Made by a program: the position numbers and the translations under genes
Notes under the pieces: generated by a model
Seen by the model: only the letters and a program-made list of their open reading frames with translations
Databases searched by the model: none
Told to the model about the DNA's origin: nothing
In this document: positions 56,372 to 64,000 of the stretch, piece after piece
How positions within the stretch are numbered: the first letter of the stretch is position 1
Layout: each line of letters starts with the position of its first letter
NCBI RefSeq assembly: GCF_004340905.1
Contig: NZ_SLXD01000010.1
Span: forward strand, 186,001 to 250,000
Source: Rubrivivax gelatinosus
GTDB lineage: Bacteria > Pseudomonadota > Gammaproteobacteria > Burkholderiales > Burkholderiaceae_C
Length of the DNA: 64,000 nucleotides
Reading direction: 5' to 3'

Positions 56372-56408
56372 CCGGTGCCCTGCCGCAGCGGTACCAGATC
56401 CGGCCGCG

Positions 56409-56567
56409 ATGAAGCGCCGCATCCCCACGCCGGTCGTCTTCCTGGCTGCCGTCGTCGTCTACGTGCTCGGCATCGAGCTGTCTTCCGGCGCGCTGCTCCT
56501 GCTGGGCGCGGCGCTGGAAGTCTGGTGCCTTGTGCGCGTCGGCAGACGCGGGGGAAGAAGGCGCTGA
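56409..56567 (+). CDS. Short membrane protein
   Basis: 52 residues starting MKRRIPTPVVFLAAVVVYV, with two hydrophobic segments (about 9-21 and 25-43) and a basic tail GRRGGRRR. It overlaps no other real gene. Hypothetical; the hydrophobic/basic plan makes it plausible. Confidence 0.45.
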   Translation: MKRRIPTPVVFLAAVVVYVLGIELSSGALLLLGAALEVWCLVRVGRRGGRRR

Positions 56568-56613
56568 GCTCGCCCCGTCCACGCCCATATGCCGGCGCCT
56601 TGACGCACACCCG

Positions 56614-57414
56614 ATGAACCCCACGCCGCCCTGGTTCGCCCCCCTCATCAGCCTGCTGGTCCTGTCGTCGACGGCGCGGGCCGGGGATGCCGACGCCCTG
56701 GCCGCCGCGCAGCCCGGCTTCGACTGCCAGCGCGCGCGCACCGCGGTCGAGCGGCTCGTCTGCAGCGACGCCGACCTGGCGCGGGCGGACGCGCGGATGT
56801 CGGCGGCCTACACCGCGCTGGCCCTGCGCTGGGACGAAGACCGCAGCCTGCGCCGCACGCAGCGCCGCTGGCTGCGCGAGCGCAACGCCTGCGGCGCCGA
56901 CGCCGCGTGCGTGGCCGCGGCCTACGCGGCACACAACACCGTGCTGGAGCAAGCGCTGGCGAAGGTGCCCGACCTGGGCCCCTTCCCCTGGACGACGGCA
57001 CCGGCGGGCAGCGCCTGGCGTATCGAGCGCATCGACGACACGCGGGTGCTGCGCATCACGATCCCGGCGGCCGCGCAGCGCCGCACGCTGCAGTGGGAGT
57101 TCTATCCCGACCCGGACGACCATCGGCACCTGTTCACCGGCGGGCCGTACACCGAGGTCTCGTGCCGCCCGCCCGACGCGCGCGAAGGCTACGCGCCGCG
57201 TTTCAGCTTCCACAAGCGCAGAGCCGGCCCGGCCATCGCCCCGATCACGCGGGGCGCACGAAGCGGCTACCGGCTGATGCGCATGACGCTGGGCGAGGAC
57301 CTGCCGCTGGGGGAGGAGATCCGCTGCAGCTTCGTGTTCAGCGGCTGGGTGCTGGACAGGGGGAGTGAGTTGGTTCTGGTGCCGGTTGATGCGCCGGCCA
57401 CGATGCCGAGGTGA
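56614..57414 (+). CDS. Secreted LprI-domain protein
   Basis: 266 residues with a signal peptide (about 1-23, cleaved near ARAG). Residues ~25-110 match the LprI/DUF1311 domain (FDCQRARTAVERLVCSDADLARADARMSAAY and RRWLRERNAC), a cysteine-stabilised helical fold seen in lysozyme-inhibitor-like lipoproteins; the rest (about 120-266) is a beta-rich domain I do not recognise. Last gene before the low-GC island. Confidence 0.8.
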   Translation: MNPTPPWFAPLISLLVLSSTARAGDADALAAAQPGFDCQRARTAVERLVCSDADLARADARMSAAYTALALRWDEDRSLRRTQRRWLRERNACGADAACVAAAYAAHNTVLEQALAKVPDLGPFPWTTAPAGSAWRIERIDDTRVLRITIPAAAQRRTLQWEFYPDPDDHRHLFTGGPYTEVSCRPPDAREGYAPRFSFHKRRAGPAIAPITRGARSGYRLMRMTLGEDLPLGEEIRCSFVFSGWVLDRGSELVLVPVDAPATMPR

Positions 57415-57858
57415 GCGTCAGGCGGGTGCTGGTGGATGGCAGGTGTGCTTGCAGGTAGCTGGCCGTCGCGGAATCGGCGCGCGCGGTCGGGTGTCCGTTG
57501 TGCAGCGGGGGCGGTCGGTCACCGGCGTGCAGGCAGATGGCGGTGTCGGCCGCGTTCCGGTCGGTGAGCTGTCGTGCCCAGGGCGGCGTGAACGACCGGT
57601 AGCTGAGGTGTTGCTGACGTTGGCAGCAACGGATGCTCGGCAGGCGAGGCTTCGGTCAAACCACCGACCGCTGTCCCAGGCGCCGAACTTACGCACACGA
57701 CCAGTTGCGGTCTTGGCCGATCGCGAAATCGAAGCCTGAGAGCTGCCGCTCAACGTGGAGGTATTCGCCTTGCGCGGCGTTTCGCGCAAGGTCCGTGTTG
57801 ACCGCGAGGTCAGACGGCATTGCTGGACTTGCGTACGGCTTTGTGAGCAAGGTACAAG
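57415..57858. other. Gene-free stretch at island border
   Basis: No plausible coding frame. GC content falls across it. AACG/CGTT-containing words and GCAGCAACG/CGTTGCTG-type inverted pieces (around 57600-57660) look like repetitive intergenic DNA. Probably the left border of the accessory island. Confidence 0.5.
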
Positions 57859-58284
57859 TAGACTAGGGCGCACGAAGACCGCGTGAGGCTCCCCGTCGAA
57901 ATCTTCCAGGAGATCAACGAGGGGCCGAAGGAGAAGGACCTGCTCTTCGACTGGCTGCAGCAGGAGAGCGTGAAGGGCTCCATCGTCCTGCCCGACGAGA
58001 CCGACGCCGACATCGGCCAAGCGGTCGTCGCGAGGGGATACGCCGACGACCTGACCGACGATGAGGTCGAGGAGAACGGGCACGCCCCCTTCCTGATCGC
58101 CCACGCCATAGCCAAGTCTGGCCGTTGCGTGGTCACGGTCGAGACCTCGAAGCCCAGCGCGAAGCGCCACAAGCGCAAGGTGCCGGACGTGTGCCGCACG
58201 ATGGGTGCGGCGTGGTGTGATTCACTCACCTTCAACCTTGACCTCGGTTTCAGCACCGAATGGCGGAAGCGCTTGGGCGTTTGA
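57859..58284 (+). pseudogene. 5'-truncated DUF4411 PIN-like toxin
   Basis: From about 57865 the frame gives HEDRVRLPVEIFQEINEG, then DLTDDEVEENGHAPFLIAHAIA, VVTVETSKPS, KVPDVCRTMGAAWCDSL, and TEWRKRLGV, the whole C-terminal two-thirds of DUF4411, a PIN-like ribonuclease toxin. The N-terminal beta-strand with the first catalytic Asp (LIDANVLI-type) is missing in all upstream frames; a stop (TAG) at 57859 closes the frame. The GTG at 57883 would give 133 residues but no full domain. No antitoxin gene is adjacent. Confidence 0.75.
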
Positions 58285-58389
58285 CCCGTCGCCTTGGTGA
58301 GGCACGCCGCGACACTCTGCGAGAATGAAGCGACGGTGCGCCGGGGAGAGAGCGGCGCGCGGCAACCAAACGGATGAGAGCCACGCCCG

Positions 58390-60063
58390 ATGGACAGCCT
58401 CCCTGAAGGAAAGCGAAAGGCCGAACTCGGACTTTCGAACAACAAGGACATCGCCATCCAGTCGATCCTTGGCATCCGGATCAAATGCTTCCGATCGCTC
58501 AAGGAGCAGTCGCTGATCCTCGGTGAGCACGTCACGGTGCTTTCCGGACGAAACGGGACCATGAAGACGTCGCTGATGGGGCTGCTCGCTCATCCATTTT
58601 CGAGCGATGCGACGGACGCCTTCGGGACAGATCTCAAAACGCCGCTGCAGGAAGTCTTCAAGCTCTCGCCCGAGTTCGACACTGACGACTACCTCTACGA
58701 CATGACGCTCCGAACCGGCTCGGGCGACGTCTTGGCCGAGCCCGTTTCGATCTATCGGGTCAAGGACAACACCAATCGCCACCGCATCGTGGTGTCAGGC
58801 TCTGAAAAGGGCGACGGAAATTTCGTCTATAACACCTCGTTCCTGAATCTCAAACGACTGTTCCCGCTGGTCGACACTAAGGCCGCTCCGACGACGGACC
58901 GAACCATCCGCCTATCCGCTTTGGAGGCTGCCGATCTCAAGGATTTCTACGAGCGGATTTTCCCGAGCTCGGACTACGAGGCCTTCGTCCCCGTCCACCA
59001 GAAGAAAGTTAAGAGCACCTTCGCGCTCGCAGGCGCCACTGCGCGCTATGACTGGCACTCGATCTCATCCGGGGAGGACAACCTCGGCGCGATCTTCAAC
59101 CGCTTGATCGGATTCCAGCGCGTATTCGCTGCGGGGCAGACGACCGGCAACGGCATCCTATGCATCGACGAGTTCGAGAGCAGCCTGCATCCCGTGGCTC
59201 AGTTGAGGCTGTTCGACTATCTCTATCGCTGGAGCGCCAGATACAAGGTGCAGATCGTTATTTCGACGCACTCGCTGCACCTGATCCAGGACCTGTATCT
59301 CACGCATTCGGCGAACTTGGCAGCCGGACGCATCGTGATCAACTTCGTCAGCAAGTCCAGCGCGCGAGGCGGCAACTTCCCCATTCTTCAAAATCCCGAC
59401 TACGAGCTCGCCTACAAGGAGCTCACGCTGTCGAGCCCCGCGAAGGTGGCCGCGGCGCGCAAGGTTAGGGTGTTCTGCGAAGACGAGCACGCGATCCACT
59501 TCGCCAAGCGGCTGGTCAGATCGCAAGATGTCTTGGCCGCCGTGGACTTCCACTCATCCATGGACCCGGAAGGCGGCAAGGTCGGCACGAGCTGGCCGGC
59601 ATTGAGGAAGCTGTGCGTTGAATACCCGCTTCTGTTGGAAGGCTCGCTCGCACTGTTCGACGCCGACGTGGGGCAGTCCGAACTCGCGAAGGTCCCCAAT
59701 CCTGATCTCTATCTGGTGCTTCCAGATCCGGACTCTTTCGCTATCGAGCGTCGCATGGTCGTCTTCATCATCGGACTCGACAACGGCGACGCTTTCTTCA
59801 CCAAGTTCGGGCGGGAGCGGGATGCGTTTCTCGCGGACTTCAAGGCCGCCGACATCAAATCGCTGTCGAGGCCCGACGTCGCTAACCCCGAAAAGACGCC
59901 CATCGCGCGATGCAAGGCTTGGGCCGACTCCGACAAGGCGGCATTTAAGAAATACGTCACCTACTACTGTGAGCATTCCGGCCTGCGCGAAGCGTTCCGA
60001 GCGGCGTTCGTCGAGAAGATCAACAAGATCAATCGGCAGCATGGCTTGCCGACGATCGCGTAG
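58390..60063 (+). CDS. ABC-class ATPase fused to a TOPRIM/DUF4435-like region (PARIS/OLD-like)
   Basis: 557 residues. ATPase: Walker A GRNGTMKT (53-60, Lys59), signature SSGED (226-230), Walker B CIDEFESSLHP (258-268), and H-switch THS (His294), the AAA_15/OLD order. After ~360 comes a TOPRIM-like part: Glu364 in FCEDE, FDADVG (424-429) and PDPDS (445-449). A fused ATPase-DUF4435 architecture matches single-gene forms of the PARIS defence system (AriA+AriB); OLD nucleases are the other choice. Lower GC than its flanks. The Dam-type methylase gene follows 45 bases on. Confidence 0.8.
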   Translation: MDSLPEGKRKAELGLSNNKDIAIQSILGIRIKCFRSLKEQSLILGEHVTVLSGRNGTMKTSLMGLLAHPFSSDATDAFGTDLKTPLQEVFKLSPEFDTDDYLYDMTLRTGSGDVLAEPVSIYRVKDNTNRHRIVVSGSEKGDGNFVYNTSFLNLKRLFPLVDTKAAPTTDRTIRLSALEAADLKDFYERIFPSSDYEAFVPVHQKKVKSTFALAGATARYDWHSISSGEDNLGAIFNRLIGFQRVFAAGQTTGNGILCIDEFESSLHPVAQLRLFDYLYRWSARYKVQIVISTHSLHLIQDLYLTHSANLAAGRIVINFVSKSSARGGNFPILQNPDYELAYKELTLSSPAKVAAARKVRVFCEDEHAIHFAKRLVRSQDVLAAVDFHSSMDPEGGKVGTSWPALRKLCVEYPLLLEGSLALFDADVGQSELAKVPNPDLYLVLPDPDSFAIERRMVVFIIGLDNGDAFFTKFGRERDAFLADFKAADIKSLSRPDVANPEKTPIARCKAWADSDKAAFKKYVTYYCEHSGLREAFRAAFVEKINKINRQHGLPTIA

Positions 60064-60108
60064 CATAGCGCCGAGCCTCTCCGCGGACGCAGTCGACCGG
60101 CCTAAACC

Positions 60109-60984
60109 ATGTATTCGAACAAGCTCTACACTCCACTGCGTTACCCTGGCGGCAAAGCCCGCTTCGCTCCGTTCATCGCCGAGACTATGAATGCGAGCGG
60201 CTTGCATGGCGGCCACTATTTGGAGCCCTACGCGGGGGGGGCCGGAGTCGCGCTGGAACTGCTTTTTCATGGGCACGCCAGCCACGTCCATATCAATGAC
60301 CTCGATCCAGCCCTCAACGCGTTCTGGGTTTGCGCGATTCGCCATCCGGAAGAGCTGCTCCGGCTTCTGCGCGATACGCCGACTACGATCGACCAGTGGC
60401 TGCGATGGCGCGACGTCCTGCGCGAAGCCACGCCCGCGACCTTGGTAGAGCGGGGGTTCGCCACGCTGTTCATGAACAGGACGAACCGCTCCGGCATCCT
60501 GAAGGGTGGAGTGATCGGAGGGCTTGATCAGAGCGGGCCCTACAAGCTCGACGCTCGGCTGGATAAGGCTGCGCTATCCGCCCGCATCGAGCGCATCGCT
60601 CAGCGCGCCGACGACATCACTGTTCACTGCGAGGATGCGCATGCGTTGCTATCGCGCTGCCACGAGTTTCTTCCGAAGAAATCCCTCGTCTACCTCGACC
60701 CGCCCTACTACGTGAAGGGGCGGGGCCTGTATCGCAACTTCTACAAGCACGAGGACCATCTCGCCATCGCCAAGCTCTTGCAGTCAAGGCGCTTCAAGCG
60801 GCCTTGGGTCGTCTCCTACGACAACGCTGACGAGATCTGCGAGATGTATTCGATGAGCGAGGGCATGAGCTACTCACTGCACTACACGGCGCAGAAGCGT
60901 TATCTGGGCAGCGAAGTCATGTTTTTCAGTCGGGACTTGTCGATCGCCGAAGAGCTCATACCCAAGCCCAAAATGGCAGCTTGA
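60109..60984 (+). CDS. DNA adenine methyltransferase (Dam/D12 class)
   Basis: 291 residues. SAM-binding motif near the start (TPLRYPGGKAR, residues 8-18), EPYAGGAGVALELL motif I/X, and catalytic motif DPPY at 197-200 within VYLDPPYYVKG. Makes N6-methyladenine; the target site cannot be read (GATC is common for this class). 45 bases after the ATPase gene, so likely co-transcribed. Could protect DNA from a partner nuclease, or act as a solitary methylase. Confidence 0.92.
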   Translation: MYSNKLYTPLRYPGGKARFAPFIAETMNASGLHGGHYLEPYAGGAGVALELLFHGHASHVHINDLDPALNAFWVCAIRHPEELLRLLRDTPTTIDQWLRWRDVLREATPATLVERGFATLFMNRTNRSGILKGGVIGGLDQSGPYKLDARLDKAALSARIERIAQRADDITVHCEDAHALLSRCHEFLPKKSLVYLDPPYYVKGRGLYRNFYKHEDHLAIAKLLQSRRFKRPWVVSYDNADEICEMYSMSEGMSYSLHYTAQKRYLGSEVMFFSRDLSIAEELIPKPKMAA

Positions 60985-61838
60985 CTTGTTGAGCCGGTCG
61001 TGAGGCGGCGACCCATCGGCTCTAAATTGACTGAAATAGCTTGCGAAAACCTTGGGCGCATCGGTCTCCGTAACCGTCTTGGAGGATCAAGCCGACGCGG
61101 CTACAACCATGATCTACACCCAATGATTCAAGGCGGGTGGCGGCACTGTGCGCTGCCCGATAAATGCTTTGGGCGCTGATGAGCCATAGTTTTCGCCGCC
61201 ACAGTTTGCGGTCGTTCGGGGACGACTTCTCCTGGCCAGGACTGTGAGTTCGGGGCGAAGCCCGACAACCGTCGCTCCGCTCGCCGAGCAACCCACCGCA
61301 ATCTTCTGCCCGCCCCACTAAATCGAAGGTCGGCTGACTGGCGCGTCTGCTTGCGACTGGACTCGGCCAGTTGCTGTCTTTGGACGCAATGGGGCAAGCG
61401 ACAGCAATATGCCCAAAGCCGAAGTTCAGCGAGATTCAGTACCAGACTGTTCTGCGTCACTCGCATACGGATGCGTGAGCGGCAGTAGTCCCTAGAACCG
61501 GTCATTGAGCGCCGCTGGCCCTGGCCGGCAGCTTCAGCCTCGGAGCCGGTAGCTCGACCGCGGCGTCAGCATTCCGCAGGCCTGAACGTCCGTTGTCGCC
61601 CGCCGCGATAGTTGCATCACGCTGCAAAGCGGATCGTTGTGGCGTTGTACTTCTATCAGGGCAGTGGCTGAGACCCACGCGCTGCATGGCGGCTTTGTCC
61701 TGTCGCTCGCTGAGGCCATGACGGTCGCCAGCAGTTAGGCCATAACGTTGCCGAATTGGGGGGAATCATCTGTGCTGCAGCGTCACAGCGATGGCATTCC
61801 TTCGCGTAGCCCACTACTGCTTCATCGGTTTCGCCAGT
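60985..61838. other. Gene-free 0.85-kb stretch inside island
   Basis: No credible gene: open frames are short and of shadow composition. Contains GTTAGGC at 61734-61740 and several short inverted pieces, typical of decayed intergenic repeats in this group. Confidence 0.5.
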
Positions 61839-62306
61839 TTAAGGCAGTCGACCGACGCCAGTCAGCAGAGTACTGGAGATGCCGTGAGTATATGGAACGA
61901 CGACGAGTTCGATCGATAGATGGCGCAATAGATCCAGTCGTTCTACGCTGAGCGAACGGTTATCTGGGATGAAGTAAATCTCGGGTCGCAACTTCTGAAG
62001 AATCTCGTCGTTAGACAAACTCATCTCTATGACAAAGTCGGCTGCACCGTGGCGGCAAACGCTCTCCACTCGAACTGGGAAGCTGTCGACAGGTTTTCCC
62101 GTGCCTTTCCTGGCAGTCACCAATTCGTCGACATCCACCCCAACCACGAGGGTAGTGCAGTAGCTCTTGCAGACGGAAAGATAGTGGGCATGCCCGAGAT
62201 GAAAAAAATCAAAGACGCCCGAGGTATAGCCTATTGGCCGCAATTCTGCGAGACCGAGTCGGCTCCAGTCTGACAGCTTCAAGCGACTTCGCTCAGTGCA
62301 GCCCAC
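61839..62306 (-). CDS. Small HxGH nucleotidylyltransferase (cytidylyltransferase-like)
   Basis: 155 residues. Rossmann-type nucleotidyltransferase fold: GYTSGVFDFFHLGHAHYL (HxGH near residue 37), VVGVDVDELV, then FIPDN and HGISSTLL, the place of the ISSTxI/R motif. This family (CTP_transf_like) attaches CMP or AMP to a phosphorylated acceptor, for example glycerol-3-phosphate. No sugar or teichoic genes nearby. It overlaps the macro-domain gene by 28 bases, so the two are translated together. Confidence 0.82.
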   Translation of the reverse strand: MGCTERSRLKLSDWSRLGLAELRPIGYTSGVFDFFHLGHAHYLSVCKSYCTTLVVGVDVDELVTARKGTGKPVDSFPVRVESVCRHGAADFVIEMSLSNDEILQKLRPEIYFIPDNRSLSVERLDLLRHLSIELVVVPYTHGISSTLLTGVGRLP

Positions 62307-63217
62307 GTCGCTGCCATCGCACTGAGCCTGTAGGTTCCAATGTAGACCTTGAAATTGCTCTTTTGCTTAAGAAGCTCTACCAACGGTCCAACCGTCTTTA
62401 AAGCAGTTTCATGCGGAGAAAGCCGCCCCGCGCCAGTTCCGAACAACGGTATAAAGACACTCCTAAGTTGCCGAGCCTCGCACTCTTCAAACACCTTCCT
62501 TAGGCAATCCCGCACTGCGGACTCGTTCACAAAGGTCAACCCGTCAACTTTCTCAAGCACCACTGCGTGGAAAATGCGTCTAATGCCGTAGCTAGCGGCG
62601 CCAAAAGAATCCTGTGATACCACGGTGCCGAGGCCAAATGGGCTTTGGCGTGACTGCGCGAATTTCCATCTATCTAAGCCATCACGAAGATTGTCTTTGA
62701 GGACATCGCCAGTTTCCGCCAAGCCTGCTGCCATGCGACGGACACGCCCAGACACTGTATTTCCGCTTATGCGACCGAGCTCCAGGTCCGTATCCTCAGA
62801 AGTCACGATCGCCTCCACATCGCCGTCTAGGTGGCGCACGTTCCCGCAGTAAAGATGAATTCTAGAGTGCCCGCATTCTAGCCCGCGCGTGACAATCTTT
62901 GCATCCCTGAGGGGCTCCGTCGGAGCCGCCAGCGATGCCCGGTGGGCCAGCAGTGCAAAGAACAGGCAAATGCCCACAAACACCCAGCCTATCTCAAAGT
63001 CTGTCAACGGCGACTCGAATGTAACGTGCGGCTTCAGCAGCGTTTCCAGCAATTGCTCCCACAACGGATGCAGCCACGCTATAGGGACAAATGTGAGGGA
63101 GAGAAGAGCCAATTTGGCGAAGACGGAGGGACGCGCGAACAGGCGCTTAATCAAAACTGGTATGAACCATCCCGCCACGCTGATGTATGCACCCATCCAA
63201 GATTCCTTTGTTTGCAA
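62279..63217 (-). CDS. Membrane-anchored macro-domain protein (Thoeris ThsA TM-macro-like)
   Basis: 312 residues. Helices about 10-25, 33-50 and 77-95, then a macro domain about 115-305: IVTSEDTDLELGRISGNTVSGRVRR in place of the usual NAAN motif, FHAVVLEKVDG, and the phosphate loop PLFGTGAGRLS. The TSEDTD.ELGR...SG.VRR block matches the macro domain of ThsA (formerly DUF6430). In type II Thoeris this domain binds a TIR-made nucleotide and the membrane part kills the cell. Here no TIR gene lies in the window; its partner is a nucleotidylyltransferase. Confidence 0.8.
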   Translation of the reverse strand: MQTKESWMGAYISVAGWFIPVLIKRLFARPSVFAKLALLSLTFVPIAWLHPLWEQLLETLLKPHVTFESPLTDFEIGWVFVGICLFFALLAHRASLAAPTEPLRDAKIVTRGLECGHSRIHLYCGNVRHLDGDVEAIVTSEDTDLELGRISGNTVSGRVRRMAAGLAETGDVLKDNLRDGLDRWKFAQSRQSPFGLGTVVSQDSFGAASYGIRRIFHAVVLEKVDGLTFVNESAVRDCLRKVFEECEARQLRSVFIPLFGTGAGRLSPHETALKTVGPLVELLKQKSNFKVYIGTYRLSAMAATWAALSEVA

Positions 63218-63697
63218 TTACTCTGCCTGAACGGCAGCCGGTTTGTCAGTTGGGCCAATATGTGGCAACCGACCAATTAATTGAAGTGAGTGGTTTAGCA
63301 GCTGCAATCCGGGATGCTCCGATCCTGCGGCTTGTGTTGACACCCATCAGAAGATAGCCGCCGCGAATAGCGCCACCGGTTAGGCTCAGTCAAGGCGTGA
63401 CATTGATCCAAACATTTCAGTTTGACGAGCGCTATAGAGTAGCCGCCTCTTGCCGTATTACCCTCTCGCCGCTACTGACCTTTCCCAATACCATATGCCG
63501 ACGGGCGCACGGTCATGAGCAAGGCATCTGACAGCTAGAAACCGTTGCTTCGCCATGAGCGATTTGGTCTGGAGCGCAAGATCGAACATCGTTCATTGGT
63601 CGGAAGCGGTCAGCCTGCAGGCGCGCGCCGTTGGACCGCATTCGCTGCAAACGGAGTAGCTCTCCCCGCGCCTGTGGGAATCACCCCGCCAGCCCAC
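63218..63697. other. Gene-free region with macro-operon promoter and lone CRISPR-like repeat
   Basis: 480 bases with no credible gene. AT-rich segments just upstream of the macro gene (for example around 63270-63290, CCAATTAATTG) likely hold its promoter. A sequence like a single type I-E CRISPR repeat is at 63660-63687. Confidence 0.5.
63660..63687. repeat. Single type I-E CRISPR-like repeat
   Basis: CTCCCCGCGCCTGTGGGAATCACCCC resembles the type I-E repeat core (TTCCCCGCGCCTGTGGGGATGAACCG) at about 20 of 26 positions. No second copy about 61 bases to either side and no cas genes in view, so it is a lone or degenerate copy, or chance. Confidence 0.35.
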
Positions 63698-64000
63698 TCA
63701 GCGCTCACCGCGGCTGATGTCGAGCTTTTGCTCTGCCGGAAGAATGCCATGCTGCTCCAGCATGTTGTAGACCGGCTCGACCGTCAGCACAGCCATGTAG
63801 CCGAGTTGCTCGGGCTCGCCGTTCTTGCACAGTGCCTGCGTGACGACTCCGAGCGCCGCTGTGCCGCCGTCCGCGTTGGCCTCGTCATAGGCCACAAGGG
63901 CCGGTCCCCCGCTGAAGCCGCCGCGCGCCGTAGATGACACGATGAAATGCGGGTGCGGCGCCGCGCGCAGATCGGCGAGCGCGTTGACCTCGCCAAGGCT
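63698..64000 (-). CDS. Trypsin-like serine protease, C-terminal end (cut by right edge)
   Basis: The frame enters from 64000 and gives 100 codons before its stop: ...HPHFIVSSTARGGFSGGPALVAYDEANADGG.... GFSGGP is the catalytic serine block of trypsin-fold peptidases. The rest lies outside the window. GC is again high in this gene. Could be a stand-alone or an effector protease. Confidence 0.7.
   Translation of the reverse strand, partial: SLGEVNALADLRAAPHPHFIVSSTARGGFSGGPALVAYDEANADGGTAALGVVTQALCKNGEPEQLGYMAVLTVEPVYNMLEQHGILPAEQKLDISRGER

Noticed and set aside
61128..61505. 125-codon minus-strand frame in the gene-free stretch
   Set aside because: Basic, repeat-like composition and no family; flanking DNA has the style of decayed intergenic repeats.
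61734..61740. GTTAGGC as an integron attC core (also at 63379-63385)
   Set aside because: No matching RYYYAAC partner or fold was found within attC range on either side; two chance heptamers are more likely.

Overview
The window comes from a bacterial chromosome of very high GC. Several features point to a betaproteobacterium of the order Burkholderiales, probably near the Rubrivivax/Leptothrix group: a mraZ-rsmH-ftsL-ftsI division cluster, a beta-oxidation operon whose trifunctional-type protein has the dehydrogenase half first, a GltIJKL transporter, an SHP/DHC cytochrome operon, and the style of the intergenic palindromes. The lineage is inferred from gene content; no rRNA gene is present to settle it.

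Layout. 1-3.3 kb: start of the division/cell-wall cluster on the minus strand (ftsI runs off the left edge) with a visible promoter before mraZ. 3.6-13.7 kb: housekeeping and signalling genes (periplasmic carbonic anhydrase, Bcr/CflA-type transporter, RNase P RNA, cysteine synthase, HtpX, an NYN-domain protein, dihydroorotase, two tandem paralogous GGDEF cyclases). 13.7-20.4 kb: a 74-bp tandem repeat, a glutamate/aspartate ABC transporter, a HypT-like LysR regulator, an Atm1-type exporter, a YciA-type thioesterase. 20.5-24.3 kb: a compact minus-strand operon SHP - DHC - cytochrome b561 - response regulator - histidine kinase; the kinase sensor domain carries an Asp/His-rich insert. 24.4-25.2 kb: a yybP-ykoY (Mn2+) riboswitch ahead of a GDT1/TMEM165-type manganese exporter that begins at TTG. 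25.3-35 kb: a short-chain dehydrogenase/SGNH hydrolase pair, then a beta-oxidation operon headed by a TetR regulator with a palindromic operator. A DUF559 nuclease gene bounded by REP-like inverted repeats sits inside this operon. 35-57.4 kb: HNH protein, glycine-zipper lipoprotein, CBS protein, chemoreceptor, radical SAM protein, a YqjI-like PadR regulator facing a DUF3861 gene, a BaeSR-like two-component system facing an RND efflux operon, a LytS/LytTR pair, a beta-lactamase-fold protein without its metal motif, an arginase-fold protein without one of its motifs, remnants of two genes, and an NYN-LOTUS protein.

57.4 kb to the right edge differs: GC is visibly lower, spacing is loose, and gene fragments appear. 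It looks like a defence-type island. It holds a 5'-truncated DUF4411 PIN-like toxin; an ABC-class ATPase fused to a TOPRIM/DUF4435-like region (PARIS- or OLD-like) beside a Dam-type adenine methyltransferase; and, on the other strand, a two-gene overlapping operon coding for a membrane-anchored macro-domain protein (like the TM-macro form of Thoeris ThsA) and a small HxGH nucleotidylyltransferase. No TIR gene accompanies the macro protein in the window, so this pair is the best candidate for an undescribed signalling or immunity system. A single sequence resembling a type I-E CRISPR repeat and the end of a trypsin-like protease gene close the window.
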